Notes: generated by a model not told the origin, from the sequence alone. 64,000 nt of DNA from Clostridium magnum DSM 2767 (GCF_001623875.1 NZ_LWAE01000006.1:124001-188000), one strand, 5' to 3'. Shown: positions 35,210-44,562, counted from the first letter of the stretch. Translations and numbers: made by a program.

Positions 35210-35818
35210 ATGAATATAGATAAAGCCATTAGAAAGCAAAAAAAATCTTATAAAAGATTTCTGCTCTCAATGTGCTTTATCTTTTTTACATTACCAGCTG
35301 TATTAATTCTTTCTAAAAAGTTTTATATATTTTATATAGTTTATATGATAATTGTAGAATTTCTAATACTTGTATCGATTTTTGTAAGGACAAGTAATGA
35401 ATCTTTAAAATTCAAAAATGATGGATATAGATTAAGACTATCTTTGGGAATTACTAATAAAAAACTTAATATAATCACAGAGAAAGTTTTTTTAGTTCAT
35501 GTTGAAGATGTTTTGTCTGATAAAGGCGAAGTTATAGATTTTAAAATAATCTTGATTACAGGATCTAAGTTTAGAAGTGATAGAATGCTCCCTGTAAGTA
35601 TAAATTTTCTAAAAAAATACTCTTATGTAGCACATCACTACAACAGGATTAAAGTTATGCAGCCAGAGAATAATTATTACTATACTATAATCAAAAGAGG
35701 TGGGTTAAATAAATATCCTCTCTTGGATATCATATACAAAACCTGTGTCTATTCTTATTTTACAGGAGAAGCTGTAGAAAAGATAAAATTTTATCGTAAA
35801 AATTCTCAGTATTATTAA
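35210..35818 (+). CDS. Membrane protein of unknown function
   Basis: 202 residues. Two adjacent transmembrane helices (about 18-35 and 40-60), then a cytoplasmic or external domain of about 140 residues with mixed strands and helices. No motif that I recognise. ATG follows AAAGGGGT. It stands alone between SOR-8 and a ZIP transporter gene. Probably conserved in clostridia, but no function can be given. Confidence 0.6.
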   Translation: MNIDKAIRKQKKSYKRFLLSMCFIFFTLPAVLILSKKFYIFYIVYMIIVEFLILVSIFVRTSNESLKFKNDGYRLRLSLGITNKKLNIITEKVFLVHVEDVLSDKGEVIDFKIILITGSKFRSDRMLPVSINFLKKYSYVAHHYNRIKVMQPENNYYYTIIKRGGLNKYPLLDIIYKTCVYSYFTGEAVEKIKFYRKNSQYY

Positions 35819-35881
35819 TCATATATGTAACGATATATAAATAAATATGATATATGAGTAATTTATAGATAGGGTGGTTTT

Positions 35882-36604
35882 TTGGATGTAAATATGATTA
35901 GAATTGTAATAATAGGCAGCATGGTATCGTTAATGGGTACAATGGTTGGAGCTTCATTAGGAGTGATAGTAAAAAAGCCTTCCAATAGGCTTTTGGGTGG
36001 TATCATAGGCTTTGCTGGAGGGCTTATGCTATCTGTAGTAGTATTTGACTTAATCCCTGAAGCCATTATTAAGTGGAATTTTTTTGGTACTATAAGTTTT
36101 TGTATAATAGGCATAATAGTAATTGCCCTTGTAGATAACAAAATAAATTTGGAAAATGTAAATAAACATACAAAAGTTGCATTTATGGCAGCTTTAGGGC
36201 TTATGATTCATAATTTTCCAGAAGGGATAATAATGGGATGCGGATTTGCAGCAGGAGGTACCCTTGGTATAAAGATGGCGTTAATTATCTCTATTCACGA
36301 TATACCAGAGGGAATTGCTGTATCTGCACCATTGGTGGCTTCTAGAGTGAAAGTATCTAAAATACTAGTCTATGCTTTTATAACTGCTTTTCCTACAGCG
36401 ATAGGTACTTGGGTTGGAGCTTACATAGCTAATATATCAATGAATGTACTAGGTGCTTGCCTTTCTTTTGCATCAGGAATAATGTTATATGTGGTATGCG
36501 GAGAAATGCTTCCGGAATCATCAAAACTCTGGGATGGGGTAACAAGTACTGTAGGCATATTAACAGGAATTATAGTGGGTTTGGTTATAGTAAGGCTATT
36601 ATAA
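35882..36604 (+). CDS. ZIP-family metal transporter (ZupT-like)
   Basis: 240 residues, about eight transmembrane helices. The metal-binding helices carry HNFPEGIIMG (about 110-119) and HDIPEGIAVSAPL (about 138-150), the HNxPEG and HDxPEG pairs of ZupT-like ZIP proteins. It would import zinc, iron or manganese. The start is TTG after GGGTGG; an ATG four codons later lies too far from the site. Monocistronic with its own terminator. Confidence 0.88.
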   Translation: MDVNMIRIVIIGSMVSLMGTMVGASLGVIVKKPSNRLLGGIIGFAGGLMLSVVVFDLIPEAIIKWNFFGTISFCIIGIIVIALVDNKINLENVNKHTKVAFMAALGLMIHNFPEGIIMGCGFAAGGTLGIKMALIISIHDIPEGIAVSAPLVASRVKVSKILVYAFITAFPTAIGTWVGAYIANISMNVLGACLSFASGIMLYVVCGEMLPESSKLWDGVTSTVGILTGIIVGLVIVRLL

Positions 36605-36617
36605 TAGAAATCAATTT

Positions 36618-36657
36618 AGACTGTTTAAACTTACACTGGTTTTGCAGTCTTTTTTTC
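36618..36657 (+). terminator. Intrinsic terminator
   Basis: AGACTG / CAGTCT with an inner partial stem, followed by seven T residues. Ends the ZIP transporter gene. Confidence 0.65.
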
Positions 36658-36774
36658 TTGAAATAGGTATTTGGATATATACTTGAAAAAGGAATTCCAT
36701 TAAACTATAATTGTAAAATGTTAAGCATGAATTAATGTTTTAAAGTTATTAAAAAAAAGGGGAGCTAATTTAGT

Positions 36775-37827
36775 ATGGATACAAAGGTAGTAATGTTAGA
36801 TGAGGGAAGTTTAGATAGAGCTTCTATAAAAGAAGCAGGGGAAATAATAAGAAATGGTGGCCTTGTGGCATTTCCAACAGAAACTGTTTATGGTCTTGGC
36901 GCTAATGCTTTAGACAATGAGTCTGTAAAAAAGATATTCGAAGCAAAGGGGAGGCCACAAGATAACCCGCTAATAGTTCATATTGCAGACTTTGAGGATA
37001 TAAAACCTTTAGTAGAGGAAGTATCTGAGATTGCACTTAAGTTTATGAATAGATTCTGGCCAGGGCCTATGACCATGATTTTACCTAAGTCGTCTATTAT
37101 TCCTGACGCTGCAAGTGCATCTCTTCCAAGTGTGGGAATCAGAATGCCTTCAAATGTAATAGCTAGAGAACTTATAAGGGCAGCTAAGGTACCTATAGCA
37201 GCGCCATCTGCAAATATTTCGGGAAGGCCTAGTCCTACAGATGTACAGAGATGTATAGAAGATTTAAGTGGAAGAGTGGATTACATTCTTGGTGGTGAAA
37301 TTTGTGATATAGGCTTAGAGTCTACAATAATAGATTGTACTGTACAGCCAACTTGTGTTTTGCGTCCAGGTGGAATAACTCTTGAGATGCTAAGGGAGAT
37401 AGATCCAAATGCATACATTGATCCAGCTATTATGGAAAAACCAAATGAAGATTTAAAGCCTAAAGCTCCAGGAATGAAATATAGACATTATGCTCCAAAA
37501 GCTACTGTAAAAATTGTTCAAGGAGATTTACAAAAAACTATTGCAAAAATTAACGAAATGGTGCAAAATTATATAGATAGAAATGAAGTGGTAGGTATAA
37601 TGGCTACTGAGGAGACAAAAGATAGTTATCCAAAAGGTCTAGTGCTATCTTTAGGAAGCAGAAAGAATATGATAAGTGTATCCCAAGGGTTATTTGAAAC
37701 ACTTAGAAGTTTTGATGACAAAAAAGTTGATGTCATTATATCTGAAGCCTTTGAGGAAAAAGGTGTAGGGGTAGCTGTTATGAATAGATTAAAAAAATCT
37801 GCAGGATTTGATATTATTAAGGTCTAA
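36775..37827 (+). CDS. L-threonylcarbamoyladenylate synthase (Sua5 type)
   Basis: 350 residues: a YrdC domain (about 18-205) plus the C-terminal Sua5 domain (about 230-350), so the long Sua5 form. Key segments are GGLVAFPTETVYGLGANA, KGRPQDNPL and APSANISGRPSPT. It makes threonylcarbamoyl-AMP from threonine, bicarbonate and ATP for the t6A37 modification of tRNAs reading ANN codons. ATG follows AGGGGAGC. Co-directional with the phosphatase gene 20 bases downstream, an order also found in Bacillus (ywlC near ywlE). Confidence 0.93.
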   Translation: MDTKVVMLDEGSLDRASIKEAGEIIRNGGLVAFPTETVYGLGANALDNESVKKIFEAKGRPQDNPLIVHIADFEDIKPLVEEVSEIALKFMNRFWPGPMTMILPKSSIIPDAASASLPSVGIRMPSNVIARELIRAAKVPIAAPSANISGRPSPTDVQRCIEDLSGRVDYILGGEICDIGLESTIIDCTVQPTCVLRPGGITLEMLREIDPNAYIDPAIMEKPNEDLKPKAPGMKYRHYAPKATVKIVQGDLQKTIAKINEMVQNYIDRNEVVGIMATEETKDSYPKGLVLSLGSRKNMISVSQGLFETLRSFDDKKVDVIISEAFEEKGVGVAVMNRLKKSAGFDIIKV

Positions 37828-37847
37828 TTATTTTCAGGAGGTTAAGT

Positions 37848-38294
37848 ATGAAGAATATACTATTTGTTTGTACAGGAAATACTTGTAGAAGTTGTATGGC
37901 AGAAGCTATTTTTAATAGTTTGTGCGACTTAGAAGATATAAAAGCTATTTCTGCAGGCATTGCTGTGGTAAAAGATAGTAAGACCTCTGAAAACTCAGCA
38001 TTGGTAGTTAAAGAAAATATTGGATTAAATTTAAATGACAGAGAGTCGAAGCAAATCACTAAAGAAATGATAGAAAATTCAGATTTGATTTTAACTATGA
38101 CTTCATACATAAGAGATCTTTTAGTCAACGCATTTCCAGAATTTAAAGCTAAGATTTATTCTTTAAATGAATATGTGTTACTTGAAACTGATGTAGTTGA
38201 CCCATTTGGTGGAAATATAGAAGTTTATAGACAGACTTACAAGCAATTAAAGAATAGTATTTTATTGCTATTGGACAAATTGAAGAAGATATAG
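37848..38294 (+). CDS. Low-molecular-weight protein phosphatase, YwlE-like (arginine type)
   Basis: 148 residues. The P-loop is CTGNTCRS (residues 8-15), with Thr after the catalytic Cys. In YwlE this Thr makes the enzyme specific for phosphoarginine, while tyrosine phosphatases usually have Leu or Ile. The general acid Asp lies in DVVDPFGG. An arginine phosphatase would oppose the McsB kinase. Position after sua5 and before rpiB matches Bacillus ywlC-ywlE-rpiB (ywlF). ATG follows AGGAGG. Confidence 0.85.
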   Translation: MKNILFVCTGNTCRSCMAEAIFNSLCDLEDIKAISAGIAVVKDSKTSENSALVVKENIGLNLNDRESKQITKEMIENSDLILTMTSYIRDLLVNAFPEFKAKIYSLNEYVLLETDVVDPFGGNIEVYRQTYKQLKNSILLLLDKLKKI

Positions 38295-38325
38295 GCATTA
38301 GATGATGTTATTATCTTCTTTTTTT
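38285..38325 (+). terminator. Intrinsic terminator overlapping the phosphatase gene end
   Basis: GAAGATA (38285-38291, inside the coding end) pairs with TATCTTC (38312-38318), followed by seven T residues. Confidence 0.65.
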
Positions 38326-38408
38326 ACGCGCTGTGAATTTATAATTTATTTTAAAAATAAATTATTTAAATTAAATAATTAGTATTTATAATTTTGGAGG
38401 TATTTTTT

Positions 38409-38858
38409 ATGAAAATTGCAATAGGAAGTGACCATGGCGGATTTAAATTAAAGAATGAAATAGTTAAACATCTACAAGCTAAAGGAATAGAATATAATGA
38501 CTTTGGTACTTTAACTGAACAATCCTGTGATTATCCTGAATTTGCTCTTAAGGTAGCAGAAGAGGTGTCAAATAAGAATTATGACCTCGGTATTTTAGTC
38601 TGTGGAACAGGAATTGGAATTAGTATAGCTGCGAATAAAGTTCCAGGAATAAGAGCAGCGGTATGCGGAGATACTTTTAGTGCACATGCTTGCAGGGAAC
38701 ATAATAATGCAAATATACTTGCATTAGGTGAAAGAGTTACAGGTGTAGGTCTTGCAATTGATATAGTTGATACTTTCATAAATTCCAATTTTGAAGGTGA
38801 TAGACACCAAAGAAGAATAGATAAGATCTCAGAAATAGAAAAAAAGTATAGTAAATGA
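38409..38858 (+). CDS. rpiB: Ribose 5-phosphate isomerase B
   Basis: 149 residues from ATG 38409 (MKIAIGSDHGGFKLKNEI), after TGGAGGT; a TTG five codons upstream is inside that site. LVCGTGIGISIAANK holds the catalytic Cys and the phosphate loop; CREHNNANILALGERV is the second conserved block. It interconverts ribulose 5-phosphate and ribose 5-phosphate, feeding nucleotide synthesis; upp follows. The TGA stop is supplied by repeat SOR-9. Confidence 0.95.
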   Translation: MKIAIGSDHGGFKLKNEIVKHLQAKGIEYNDFGTLTEQSCDYPEFALKVAEEVSNKNYDLGILVCGTGIGISIAANKVPGIRAAVCGDTFSAHACREHNNANILALGERVTGVGLAIDIVDTFINSNFEGDRHQRRIDKISEIEKKYSK

Positions 38859-38989
38859 AGTGTAAACTTGAATTAGATGGAGTTTCAAACTCCACCTGAT
38901 TCTTAGTTGAACGAATCCAGGGACGTAGCCGATCTTTACTCCTGCTTTGAAGAAGATGGGAGTATTAGAGCAGGTAGTCATCGGATAAA
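38856..38989 (+). repeat. SOR-9, complete copy after rpiB
   Basis: Starts TGAAGTGTAAACTTGAATTA (TGA = rpiB stop). Hairpin 1 arms AATTAGATGGAGTTT / AAACTCCACCTGATT, linker GAACGAATCCAGGGACGTAG, hairpin 2 TTTACTCC ... GGGAGTA and right end AGGTAGTCATCGGATAAA are all present. No terminator hairpin follows here. Confidence 0.9.
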
Positions 38990-39060
38990 TTTAAACATAT
39001 AAGAAATAATAAGTGAAAAAATTGTCACAAGTACAATAAACATATTGGAGGAATTTTAAA

Positions 39061-39690
39061 ATGAGTAAAGTAACACAAATAGCACATCCATTAATATTAC
39101 ATAAATTAGCATTTATAAGAAGTAAAAACACAGGGTCTAAGGATTTTAGGGAGCTTGTAGAAGAAGTTGCTATGCTTATGGCATATGAAGTAACTCGTGA
39201 TCTACAAACAGAAGAGGTAGAAATAGAAACACCGATATGTACAACTAAGTGTAAAATGCTTGCAGGTAAGAAGGTTGCTATAGTTCCAATACTAAGAGCT
39301 GGACTTGGAATGGTTGGTGGTATGACTAAACTTATTCCAGCAGCGAAGGTAGGACATATAGGCCTTTATAGGGATGAAGAAACATTAATGCCTGTAGAGT
39401 ATTTCTGCAAACTTCCTCAAGACATAGGAGAGAGAGATGTAATTGTTACAGACCCTATGCTTGCAACAGGCGGTTCTGCAGTAGATGCTATAGCTCTTCT
39501 TAAGAAAAAAGGAGCTAAAAACATAAGATTAATGTGTTTAATAGCTGCACCAGAGGGTGTAAAAAATGTTACAGATAATCATCCTGATGTTGATGTATAT
39601 GTTGCATCTATAGATGAAAAGTTAAATGAAAATGGATATATAGTTCCTGGATTAGGCGATGCTGGAGACAGACTATATGGAACTAAATAA
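39061..39690 (+). CDS. upp: Uracil phosphoribosyltransferase
   Basis: 209 residues, standard length. VAIVPILRAGLGMVGGM and the PRPP-binding DPMLATGGSAVDAI (about 130) are present, with the C-terminal uracil-binding PGLGDAGDRLYGT. It salvages uracil to UMP. ATG follows TTGGAGGA. Expression from its own or the rpiB promoter; a terminator follows. Confidence 0.97.
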   Translation: MSKVTQIAHPLILHKLAFIRSKNTGSKDFRELVEEVAMLMAYEVTRDLQTEEVEIETPICTTKCKMLAGKKVAIVPILRAGLGMVGGMTKLIPAAKVGHIGLYRDEETLMPVEYFCKLPQDIGERDVIVTDPMLATGGSAVDAIALLKKKGAKNIRLMCLIAAPEGVKNVTDNHPDVDVYVASIDEKLNENGYIVPGLGDAGDRLYGTK

Positions 39691-39701
39691 AGTTTAAGTT
39701 C

Positions 39702-39735
39702 AAAATAAGCAGTGAAAATTTTACTGCTTATTTTT
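39702..39735 (+). terminator. Intrinsic terminator of upp
   Basis: AAAATAAGCAGT / ACTGCTTATTTT with a short loop, extended by T. Confidence 0.9.
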
Positions 39736-39859
39736 CTGCCTTGAAACCTTATAAGTACTTTTAATTACATTATTTTTAGTATAGAATAAAATAGTAGTAA
39801 ACAATAAAGTGATTTAAGAATATTATGTAGAATGAATACAGTAGTGCTTGGAGGTAAAA

Positions 39860-40348
39860 ATGGAGAGAATCGACAAAAATAATTATTATTTAGATATATG
39901 TGAAACTGTATTGGAAAGAGGCACTTGTATCAGACGTAATTTTGCAGCTATAATTGTGAAACAGGATGAGATAATGTCCACAGGCTATACGGGAGCACCT
40001 AGAGGACGGAAGAACTGTTGTGATTTAGGATATTGCAGAAGAGAAGAATTAAATGTACCTAGAGGAACTAGATATGAGTTGTGTAGATCTGTGCATGCTG
40101 AACAAAACGCAATAATATCTGCAAGGCGTCAGGATATGATAGGTTCAACTATGTATCTTGTTGGCAAGGAGAAAAAGACAGGAGAGTATGTATATAATGC
40201 ATCTCCATGTTCGCTGTGCGAAAGATTTATAATAAATGCAGGAATTGAAAAGATAATTATAAGAGATACGAAAAACTATTACAGAGAAATATGTATTCAG
40301 GATTGGATTGACACCGATGACTCACTTCAAGGAGGAGCTTCCTATTGA
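39860..40348 (+). CDS. dCMP deaminase (ComEB-like)
   Basis: 162 residues from ATG 39860, after TTGGAGGT. The zinc site has HAEQNAI (His and Glu) and SPCSLC (two Cys). It should convert dCMP to dUMP for thymidylate synthesis; the Bacillus homologue ComEB is the same enzyme family. It follows upp in a pyrimidine context. Its stop is also TGA, with a faint resemblance of the following bases to the SOR left tip (TGAAGCCAAG), too weak to count. Confidence 0.9.
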   Translation: MERIDKNNYYLDICETVLERGTCIRRNFAAIIVKQDEIMSTGYTGAPRGRKNCCDLGYCRREELNVPRGTRYELCRSVHAEQNAIISARRQDMIGSTMYLVGKEKKTGEYVYNASPCSLCERFIINAGIEKIIIRDTKNYYREICIQDWIDTDDSLQGGASY

Positions 40349-40471
40349 AGCCAAGATCTTAACTCAGATTGGAGACTAACGCTAAGTTAGTTAGGTAAAA
40401 TTTTATTAGGAGAAATTTCTACCTTAAGATCATTATAGTATAGCTTAATATTAATTGAGGAAGGTTAACTT

Positions 40472-41500
40472 ATGAATGAATTATACGTTTTGGCAGTAAT
40501 TTCAGTTGCAATTTCTGCGATACTGACCCCTTTTGTAAAAAAATTTGCTATAAAAATGAAGGTTATAGATATTCCAAAGGATAACAGAAGAATACATAAA
40601 AAACCTATACCCCTTCTTGGTGGATTGGCAATATACTTTTCATTTATTTTAACTTTGATACTGAAGTCTGGTAGCCTATCCAGATCAGAAATAGGTATTA
40701 TAATAGGAGCTACAATAATAGTTATTGGAGGATTTTTAGATGATAAGTTTGACATAAGGCCTTGGCATAAGTTACTAATTCAGATGGCATCAGCATTGTC
40801 GTTAGTAATATATGGAATAAGGATACAGCTAATTACAAATCCAATAAGTAGCTCAGAGCTGTACATAAGTATAGGAATACTCTCTATACCATTAACCATT
40901 GTATGGGTCGTAGGAATTACCAATGCCTTAAATCTGATAGACGGATTAGATGGATTAGCCGCAGGAGTTGCATTTATTTCAGCAGTTACAATTTTTATTA
41001 TAGCATTATTAAATAATAGGTCAGAAGCGGCTGTATTGACGGTCATATTATCAGGGGCTATATTAGGTTTTCTACCCTATAATTTTAATCCGGCAACTAT
41101 ATTTATGGGCGACACGGGAGCGCAGCTCCTAGGATTTTTGCTTGCTGCTATATCCATAGAAGGAGCAATAAAATCTGCAGCAGCTTTTGCAATAGCGGTG
41201 CCAATACTTGCACTGGGAATACCTATATATGATATTCTATTTGCTATGATTAGAAGAAAATTGAATGGAAGGCCTATAATGCAGGCTGATAGAGGCCATC
41301 TTCACCATAGACTTTTAGATATGGGACTTACGCAAAGACAGGCTGTTATAATAATGTATCTAATAAGTGCAGTTCTTGGCAGCTTTGCTATAATAGCTAT
41401 GCAGGTAAGTACACAGAGATCATACTTTTTACTAGCAATGGTAATGGTTGTACTTGTAATAGTAGCTTGGAAATTTGGTTTTTTTGAACATAGAGAATAA
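40472..41500 (+). CDS. Undecaprenyl-phosphate GlcNAc-1-phosphate transferase (WecA/TagO)
   Basis: 342 residues, about ten or eleven transmembrane helices. Signature loops: DNRRIHKKPIPLLGG (about 35-50), NALNLIDGLDGLAAG (about 150), FMGDTGAQLLG (about 211) and the HLHHRLLDMGL motif (about 271). It starts teichoic acid or other envelope glycan synthesis at the inner membrane face. The UDP-GlcNAc 2-epimerase gene lies 59 bases downstream, so both feed surface polysaccharide assembly. ATG follows GAGGAAGG. Confidence 0.92.
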   Translation: MNELYVLAVISVAISAILTPFVKKFAIKMKVIDIPKDNRRIHKKPIPLLGGLAIYFSFILTLILKSGSLSRSEIGIIIGATIIVIGGFLDDKFDIRPWHKLLIQMASALSLVIYGIRIQLITNPISSSELYISIGILSIPLTIVWVVGITNALNLIDGLDGLAAGVAFISAVTIFIIALLNNRSEAAVLTVILSGAILGFLPYNFNPATIFMGDTGAQLLGFLLAAISIEGAIKSAAAFAIAVPILALGIPIYDILFAMIRRKLNGRPIMQADRGHLHHRLLDMGLTQRQAVIIMYLISAVLGSFAIIAMQVSTQRSYFLLAMVMVVLVIVAWKFGFFEHRE

Positions 41501-41559
41501 TGAAGATAAATTTAATTGTTTATTGTCCGATTTGGGCTAGCAATTTGGAGGTAATATAA

Positions 41560-42708
41560 ATGAACAAAATTAAGGTTATAACGATATTTGGAACAAGACC
41601 TGAAGCCATAAAAATGGCACCTTTAGTAAAGAAACTTAATGAGGAAAAAAATATAGAAAGCAAGGTTTGTGTAACAGCTCAGCATAGAGAAATGTTGGAT
41701 CAGGTATTAGAACTTTTTAATATTAAACCTGATTTTGATCTAAATATTATGAAGGCAAAACAGAGCTTAACAGGAATAACCACAAGAGTATTAGAAGGAC
41801 TTGAAGAGATCTTTGAACAGGAGAAGCCAGACTTAGTTCTTGTACATGGAGATACTACAACAACATTTGCAGGGGCTTTAGCTGCATTTTACCAAAAAAT
41901 AAAGGTCGGACATGTAGAAGCTGGACTTAGAACTTATGATAAGTATTTCCCTTTCCCAGAAGAAATGAATAGAAAACTTACAGGGGCGGTAGCAGATTTA
42001 CACTTTGCACCAACCTCTGGATCAAAAAATAATTTGTTAAGAGAAGGGATTAGTGAAAAAGATATATTTGTAACTGGAAACACAGTAATTGATGCCATGG
42101 AATTTACTGTAGAGGATAGCTATAGGTTTAGTAATAAGGAATTAAATGATATAGATTATAGTGAAAGAAAAGTTATAATGGTAACAGCCCATAGGAGAGA
42201 AAACTGGGGAGAAGGTATAGAAAATATATGTAAAGCATTAAAAACCATAGTTGAAAAAAATGAAGATGTAGAGCTAGTATATCTTGTTCACCTAAACCCT
42301 GTAGTTAAAGATGTAGTGCATAAAGTTCTTGGAGAAGTTGAAAGAGTACATTTACTATCTCCTCTAGATACTAAAGAGACTCATAATTTAATGAATAAGT
42401 GTCATATGATCATGACAGATTCAGGTGGGTTACAGGAGGAGGCGCCACATTTAGGAAAACCAGTGCTTGTTTTAAGAGATGTAACAGAAAGACCAGAAGC
42501 TGTTAAATCAGGAACTGTGAAGCTTGTAGGAACTGATGTAAACACAATAGTAAATACAGCTAATGAGTTGATAAAAAACTCTACAGAATATGATAAAATG
42601 AGTAGAGCTATTAATCCATATGGTGATGGTGAAGCTTCACAAAGAATAGTAGCCGCTATATTGGAGCATTTTGGATTTGAGAGTGGTGGGTACAAAGAGT
42701 TTATTTAG
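41560..42708 (+). CDS. wecB: UDP-N-acetylglucosamine 2-epimerase, non-hydrolysing
   Basis: 382 residues. The opening IFGTRPEAIKMAPL, the catalytic HGDTTTTFAGAL and HVEAGLRT, and the UDP site DSGGLQEEAP (about 285) identify it. It converts UDP-GlcNAc to UDP-ManNAc, a precursor of wall teichoic acid linkage units and capsules. ATG follows TTGGAGGT. Probably co-transcribed with the upstream wecA/tagO gene; a terminator-like hairpin follows. Equivalent to mnaA of Gram-positive nomenclature. Confidence 0.95.
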   Translation: MNKIKVITIFGTRPEAIKMAPLVKKLNEEKNIESKVCVTAQHREMLDQVLELFNIKPDFDLNIMKAKQSLTGITTRVLEGLEEIFEQEKPDLVLVHGDTTTTFAGALAAFYQKIKVGHVEAGLRTYDKYFPFPEEMNRKLTGAVADLHFAPTSGSKNNLLREGISEKDIFVTGNTVIDAMEFTVEDSYRFSNKELNDIDYSERKVIMVTAHRRENWGEGIENICKALKTIVEKNEDVELVYLVHLNPVVKDVVHKVLGEVERVHLLSPLDTKETHNLMNKCHMIMTDSGGLQEEAPHLGKPVLVLRDVTERPEAVKSGTVKLVGTDVNTIVNTANELIKNSTEYDKMSRAINPYGDGEASQRIVAAILEHFGFESGGYKEFI

Positions 42709-42733
42709 AATTTTTATCTTTTAATAATAAATT

Positions 42734-42775
42734 AAGAACCTACGACTCCTTAAGAGTGGTAGGTTCTTGTAGTTT
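42734..42775 (+). terminator. Terminator-like hairpin
   Basis: AAGAACCTACGACTC / GAGTGGTAGGTTCTT is a stem of 15 positions with one mismatch; the following run GTAGTTT is T-poor. Confidence 0.7.
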
Positions 42776-43161
42776 ATAAGAGTTTTTAGTCAAAATCGCA
42801 GAAAATTTATCCAAAAAATTTACATGGAATTAATAGTAATAGTTGAAATATTGATACAAATAGTGTAAAGTAATAGATAAGGAAGTAGTAACATCCAAGT
42901 TTGTTAAAATTTGAGACAGGAAATTGAAATGAAAACGATTCAAAAAACACTCAAAATATTTCTAAAGAAACTTTTCATAGCTTAAATATCAACAGATTTA
43001 GCAATTCGGATAAAATTAGAGTAATGAAGATAAAAGTATATATTATTGTTAAAAAATGAACGATTAAAGCAAAATACAAACAATATAAGCAAAAAGCAAG
43101 ATTTTATTTATGTTCTATTAGATTATATAATAAGTTATCATGGTATGCGGCACTGGAGGAA
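42776..43161 (+). promoter_or_regulatory. Upstream region of the ATP synthase operon
   Basis: 386 bases without a gene. TATAAT (43126-43131) with TTTATT 17 bases before (43103-43108) is the best promoter candidate and lies 30 bases before atpI. The remaining sequence is A-rich; I see no other element or hairpin of note. Confidence 0.4.
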
Positions 43162-43539
43162 ATGAAAGTGAAATATGACCTTAGGGATGTATTTGGAAAA
43201 GTCATAATATTTGATATAATGATAGGGGTAATATGTGCTGGATTCTTTCAATTAATATTTAAGAAATATTCTTTGATATTTTTAGGTGGACTAGTCCTAG
43301 CTCTTATAAACTTCTTAGTAAATGGAATAATAACAGAGTATATGTTATTGAAAAATAAAAATAAGTATGTGCTGAGCACTTCTATAGGACTTATTGTCAG
43401 AGTTGCAGTAGTTTGTGGCATTGCGATATTTGTTTATAGAATCGATCAGTTTAATGTGGTTGCTTATATGTTAGGATATAGTTGTCATTTCATATCTTTA
43501 ACATTATATGGAATAAAAATAAATAATGAAGGGAAGTGA
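43162..43539 (+). CDS. atpI: ATP synthase subunit I-like membrane protein
   Basis: 125 residues, four hydrophobic helices (about 14-33, 35-54, 70-90 and 97-115), the pattern of AtpI proteins that help assemble the c-ring. Sequence conservation in the family is low and the call rests on topology and on its place just before atpB. ATG follows GGAGGA; atpB begins 4 bases after the stop. Confidence 0.75.
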   Translation: MKVKYDLRDVFGKVIIFDIMIGVICAGFFQLIFKKYSLIFLGGLVLALINFLVNGIITEYMLLKNKNKYVLSTSIGLIVRVAVVCGIAIFVYRIDQFNVVAYMLGYSCHFISLTLYGIKINNEGK

Positions 43540-43543
43540 TTAA

Positions 43544-44224
43544 TTGGAAACTGTTGAACCTTTATTCTATTTAAATTTATTTGGCTATAAATTTGACGTT
43601 ACGCCAAGCTATCTAGTTATGTGGATAATTACAGCTATAATAGTTTTAGGAGCTATCATAGCTACTAGAAGATTAGAAAAAATTCCTAACAGAAAGCAAA
43701 ATATAGTAGAGATGGTTGTTGAATCTATCAATAATCTTGTTAAGAATAATATGGGAGAACAATGTGTTGCTTACATACCATACATAGGAACACTAGCGAT
43801 TTTTATATTGTTAATGAACTTAATAGGACTGATAGGTATTGAGCCACCAACAAAAGATTATAACATAGCTTTAGGCTTGGCTATAATTACATTTTTTATA
43901 GTTCAAATAAATGCTATAAAGAAAAATGGATTTGGGCATTATCTTAAAGGATATGCACATCCTTTTGCGTTCTTGTTACCTTTAAATTTAGTTGAAAGAT
44001 TTGTGCTCCCAGTATCATTGAGTCTGCGACTTTTTGGTAATATGACAGCTGCAGTAGTAGTACTTGACCTTGTTTATAATAGTTTAGCTAAGGTAGCATG
44101 GGTTGCACAGCTTGGAATTCCGGTTCCAGTACACGCATTTTTCGACATATTTGACGGTGGAATGCAAATGTTTATATTTGTTATGTTAACAATGGTTAAT
44201 ATAAAAGTAGTAGAAGAACATTAA
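43544..44224 (+). CDS. atpB: ATP synthase subunit a
   Basis: 226 residues, five or six membrane helices. The essential arginine of the proton channel is in LSLRLFGNM (about residue 163); the family C-terminal block FDIFDGGMQMFIFVML is present. The start is TTG after GAAGGGAAGTG. It forms the half channels that turn the c-ring. Confidence 0.95.
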   Translation: METVEPLFYLNLFGYKFDVTPSYLVMWIITAIIVLGAIIATRRLEKIPNRKQNIVEMVVESINNLVKNNMGEQCVAYIPYIGTLAIFILLMNLIGLIGIEPPTKDYNIALGLAIITFFIVQINAIKKNGFGHYLKGYAHPFAFLLPLNLVERFVLPVSLSLRLFGNMTAAVVVLDLVYNSLAKVAWVAQLGIPVPVHAFFDIFDGGMQMFIFVMLTMVNIKVVEEH

Positions 44225-44257
44225 AAAACAAATTAAAAAATTTAGGAGGTAAGAACT

Positions 44258-44506
44258 ATGGGTACAATTGATCCACAAGCATTTATAAAAGGAATGGCAT
44301 TATTAGGAGCAGGTGTAGCTGCTATAGGTTGTTTAGGTGGAGGTATAGGTTGTGGAACTGCTGCTGGAAAAGCTGTTGAAGGTGTTTCAAGACAGCCAGA
44401 AGCAAGTGGTAAAATAATCAGTACAATGGTTATCGGTGCAGCGTTATCAGAAGCAACATCAATATACGCACTTCTAGTTGCATTATTACTATTATTCAAA
44501 GCATAA
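44258..44506 (+). CDS. atpE: ATP synthase subunit c
   Basis: 82 residues, two membrane helices joined by the polar loop RQPEASGK. The ion-carrying Glu is in ALSEATSIY of helix 2. In sodium-dependent c-rings a Gln of helix 1 and a Ser/Thr after the Glu also bind the ion; here those positions are Cys (GGIGCGTAAGK) and Ala, so proton use is likely. ATG follows TTAGGAGGT. Confidence 0.95.
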   Translation: MGTIDPQAFIKGMALLGAGVAAIGCLGGGIGCGTAAGKAVEGVSRQPEASGKIISTMVIGAALSEATSIYALLVALLLLFKA

Positions 44507-44562
44507 ACAAAGAATACTTAAGAATTGTTAAAAATTAAGCCCGAAGGGAGGCTTTTGTGTAG

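Noticed and set aside
40349..40380. Possible further SOR copy after the dCMP deaminase gene
   Set aside because: It begins TGAAGCCAAG at the stop codon and has CTCAGATTGGAG, but the tip matches poorly and no linker, pairing arm or right end follows.
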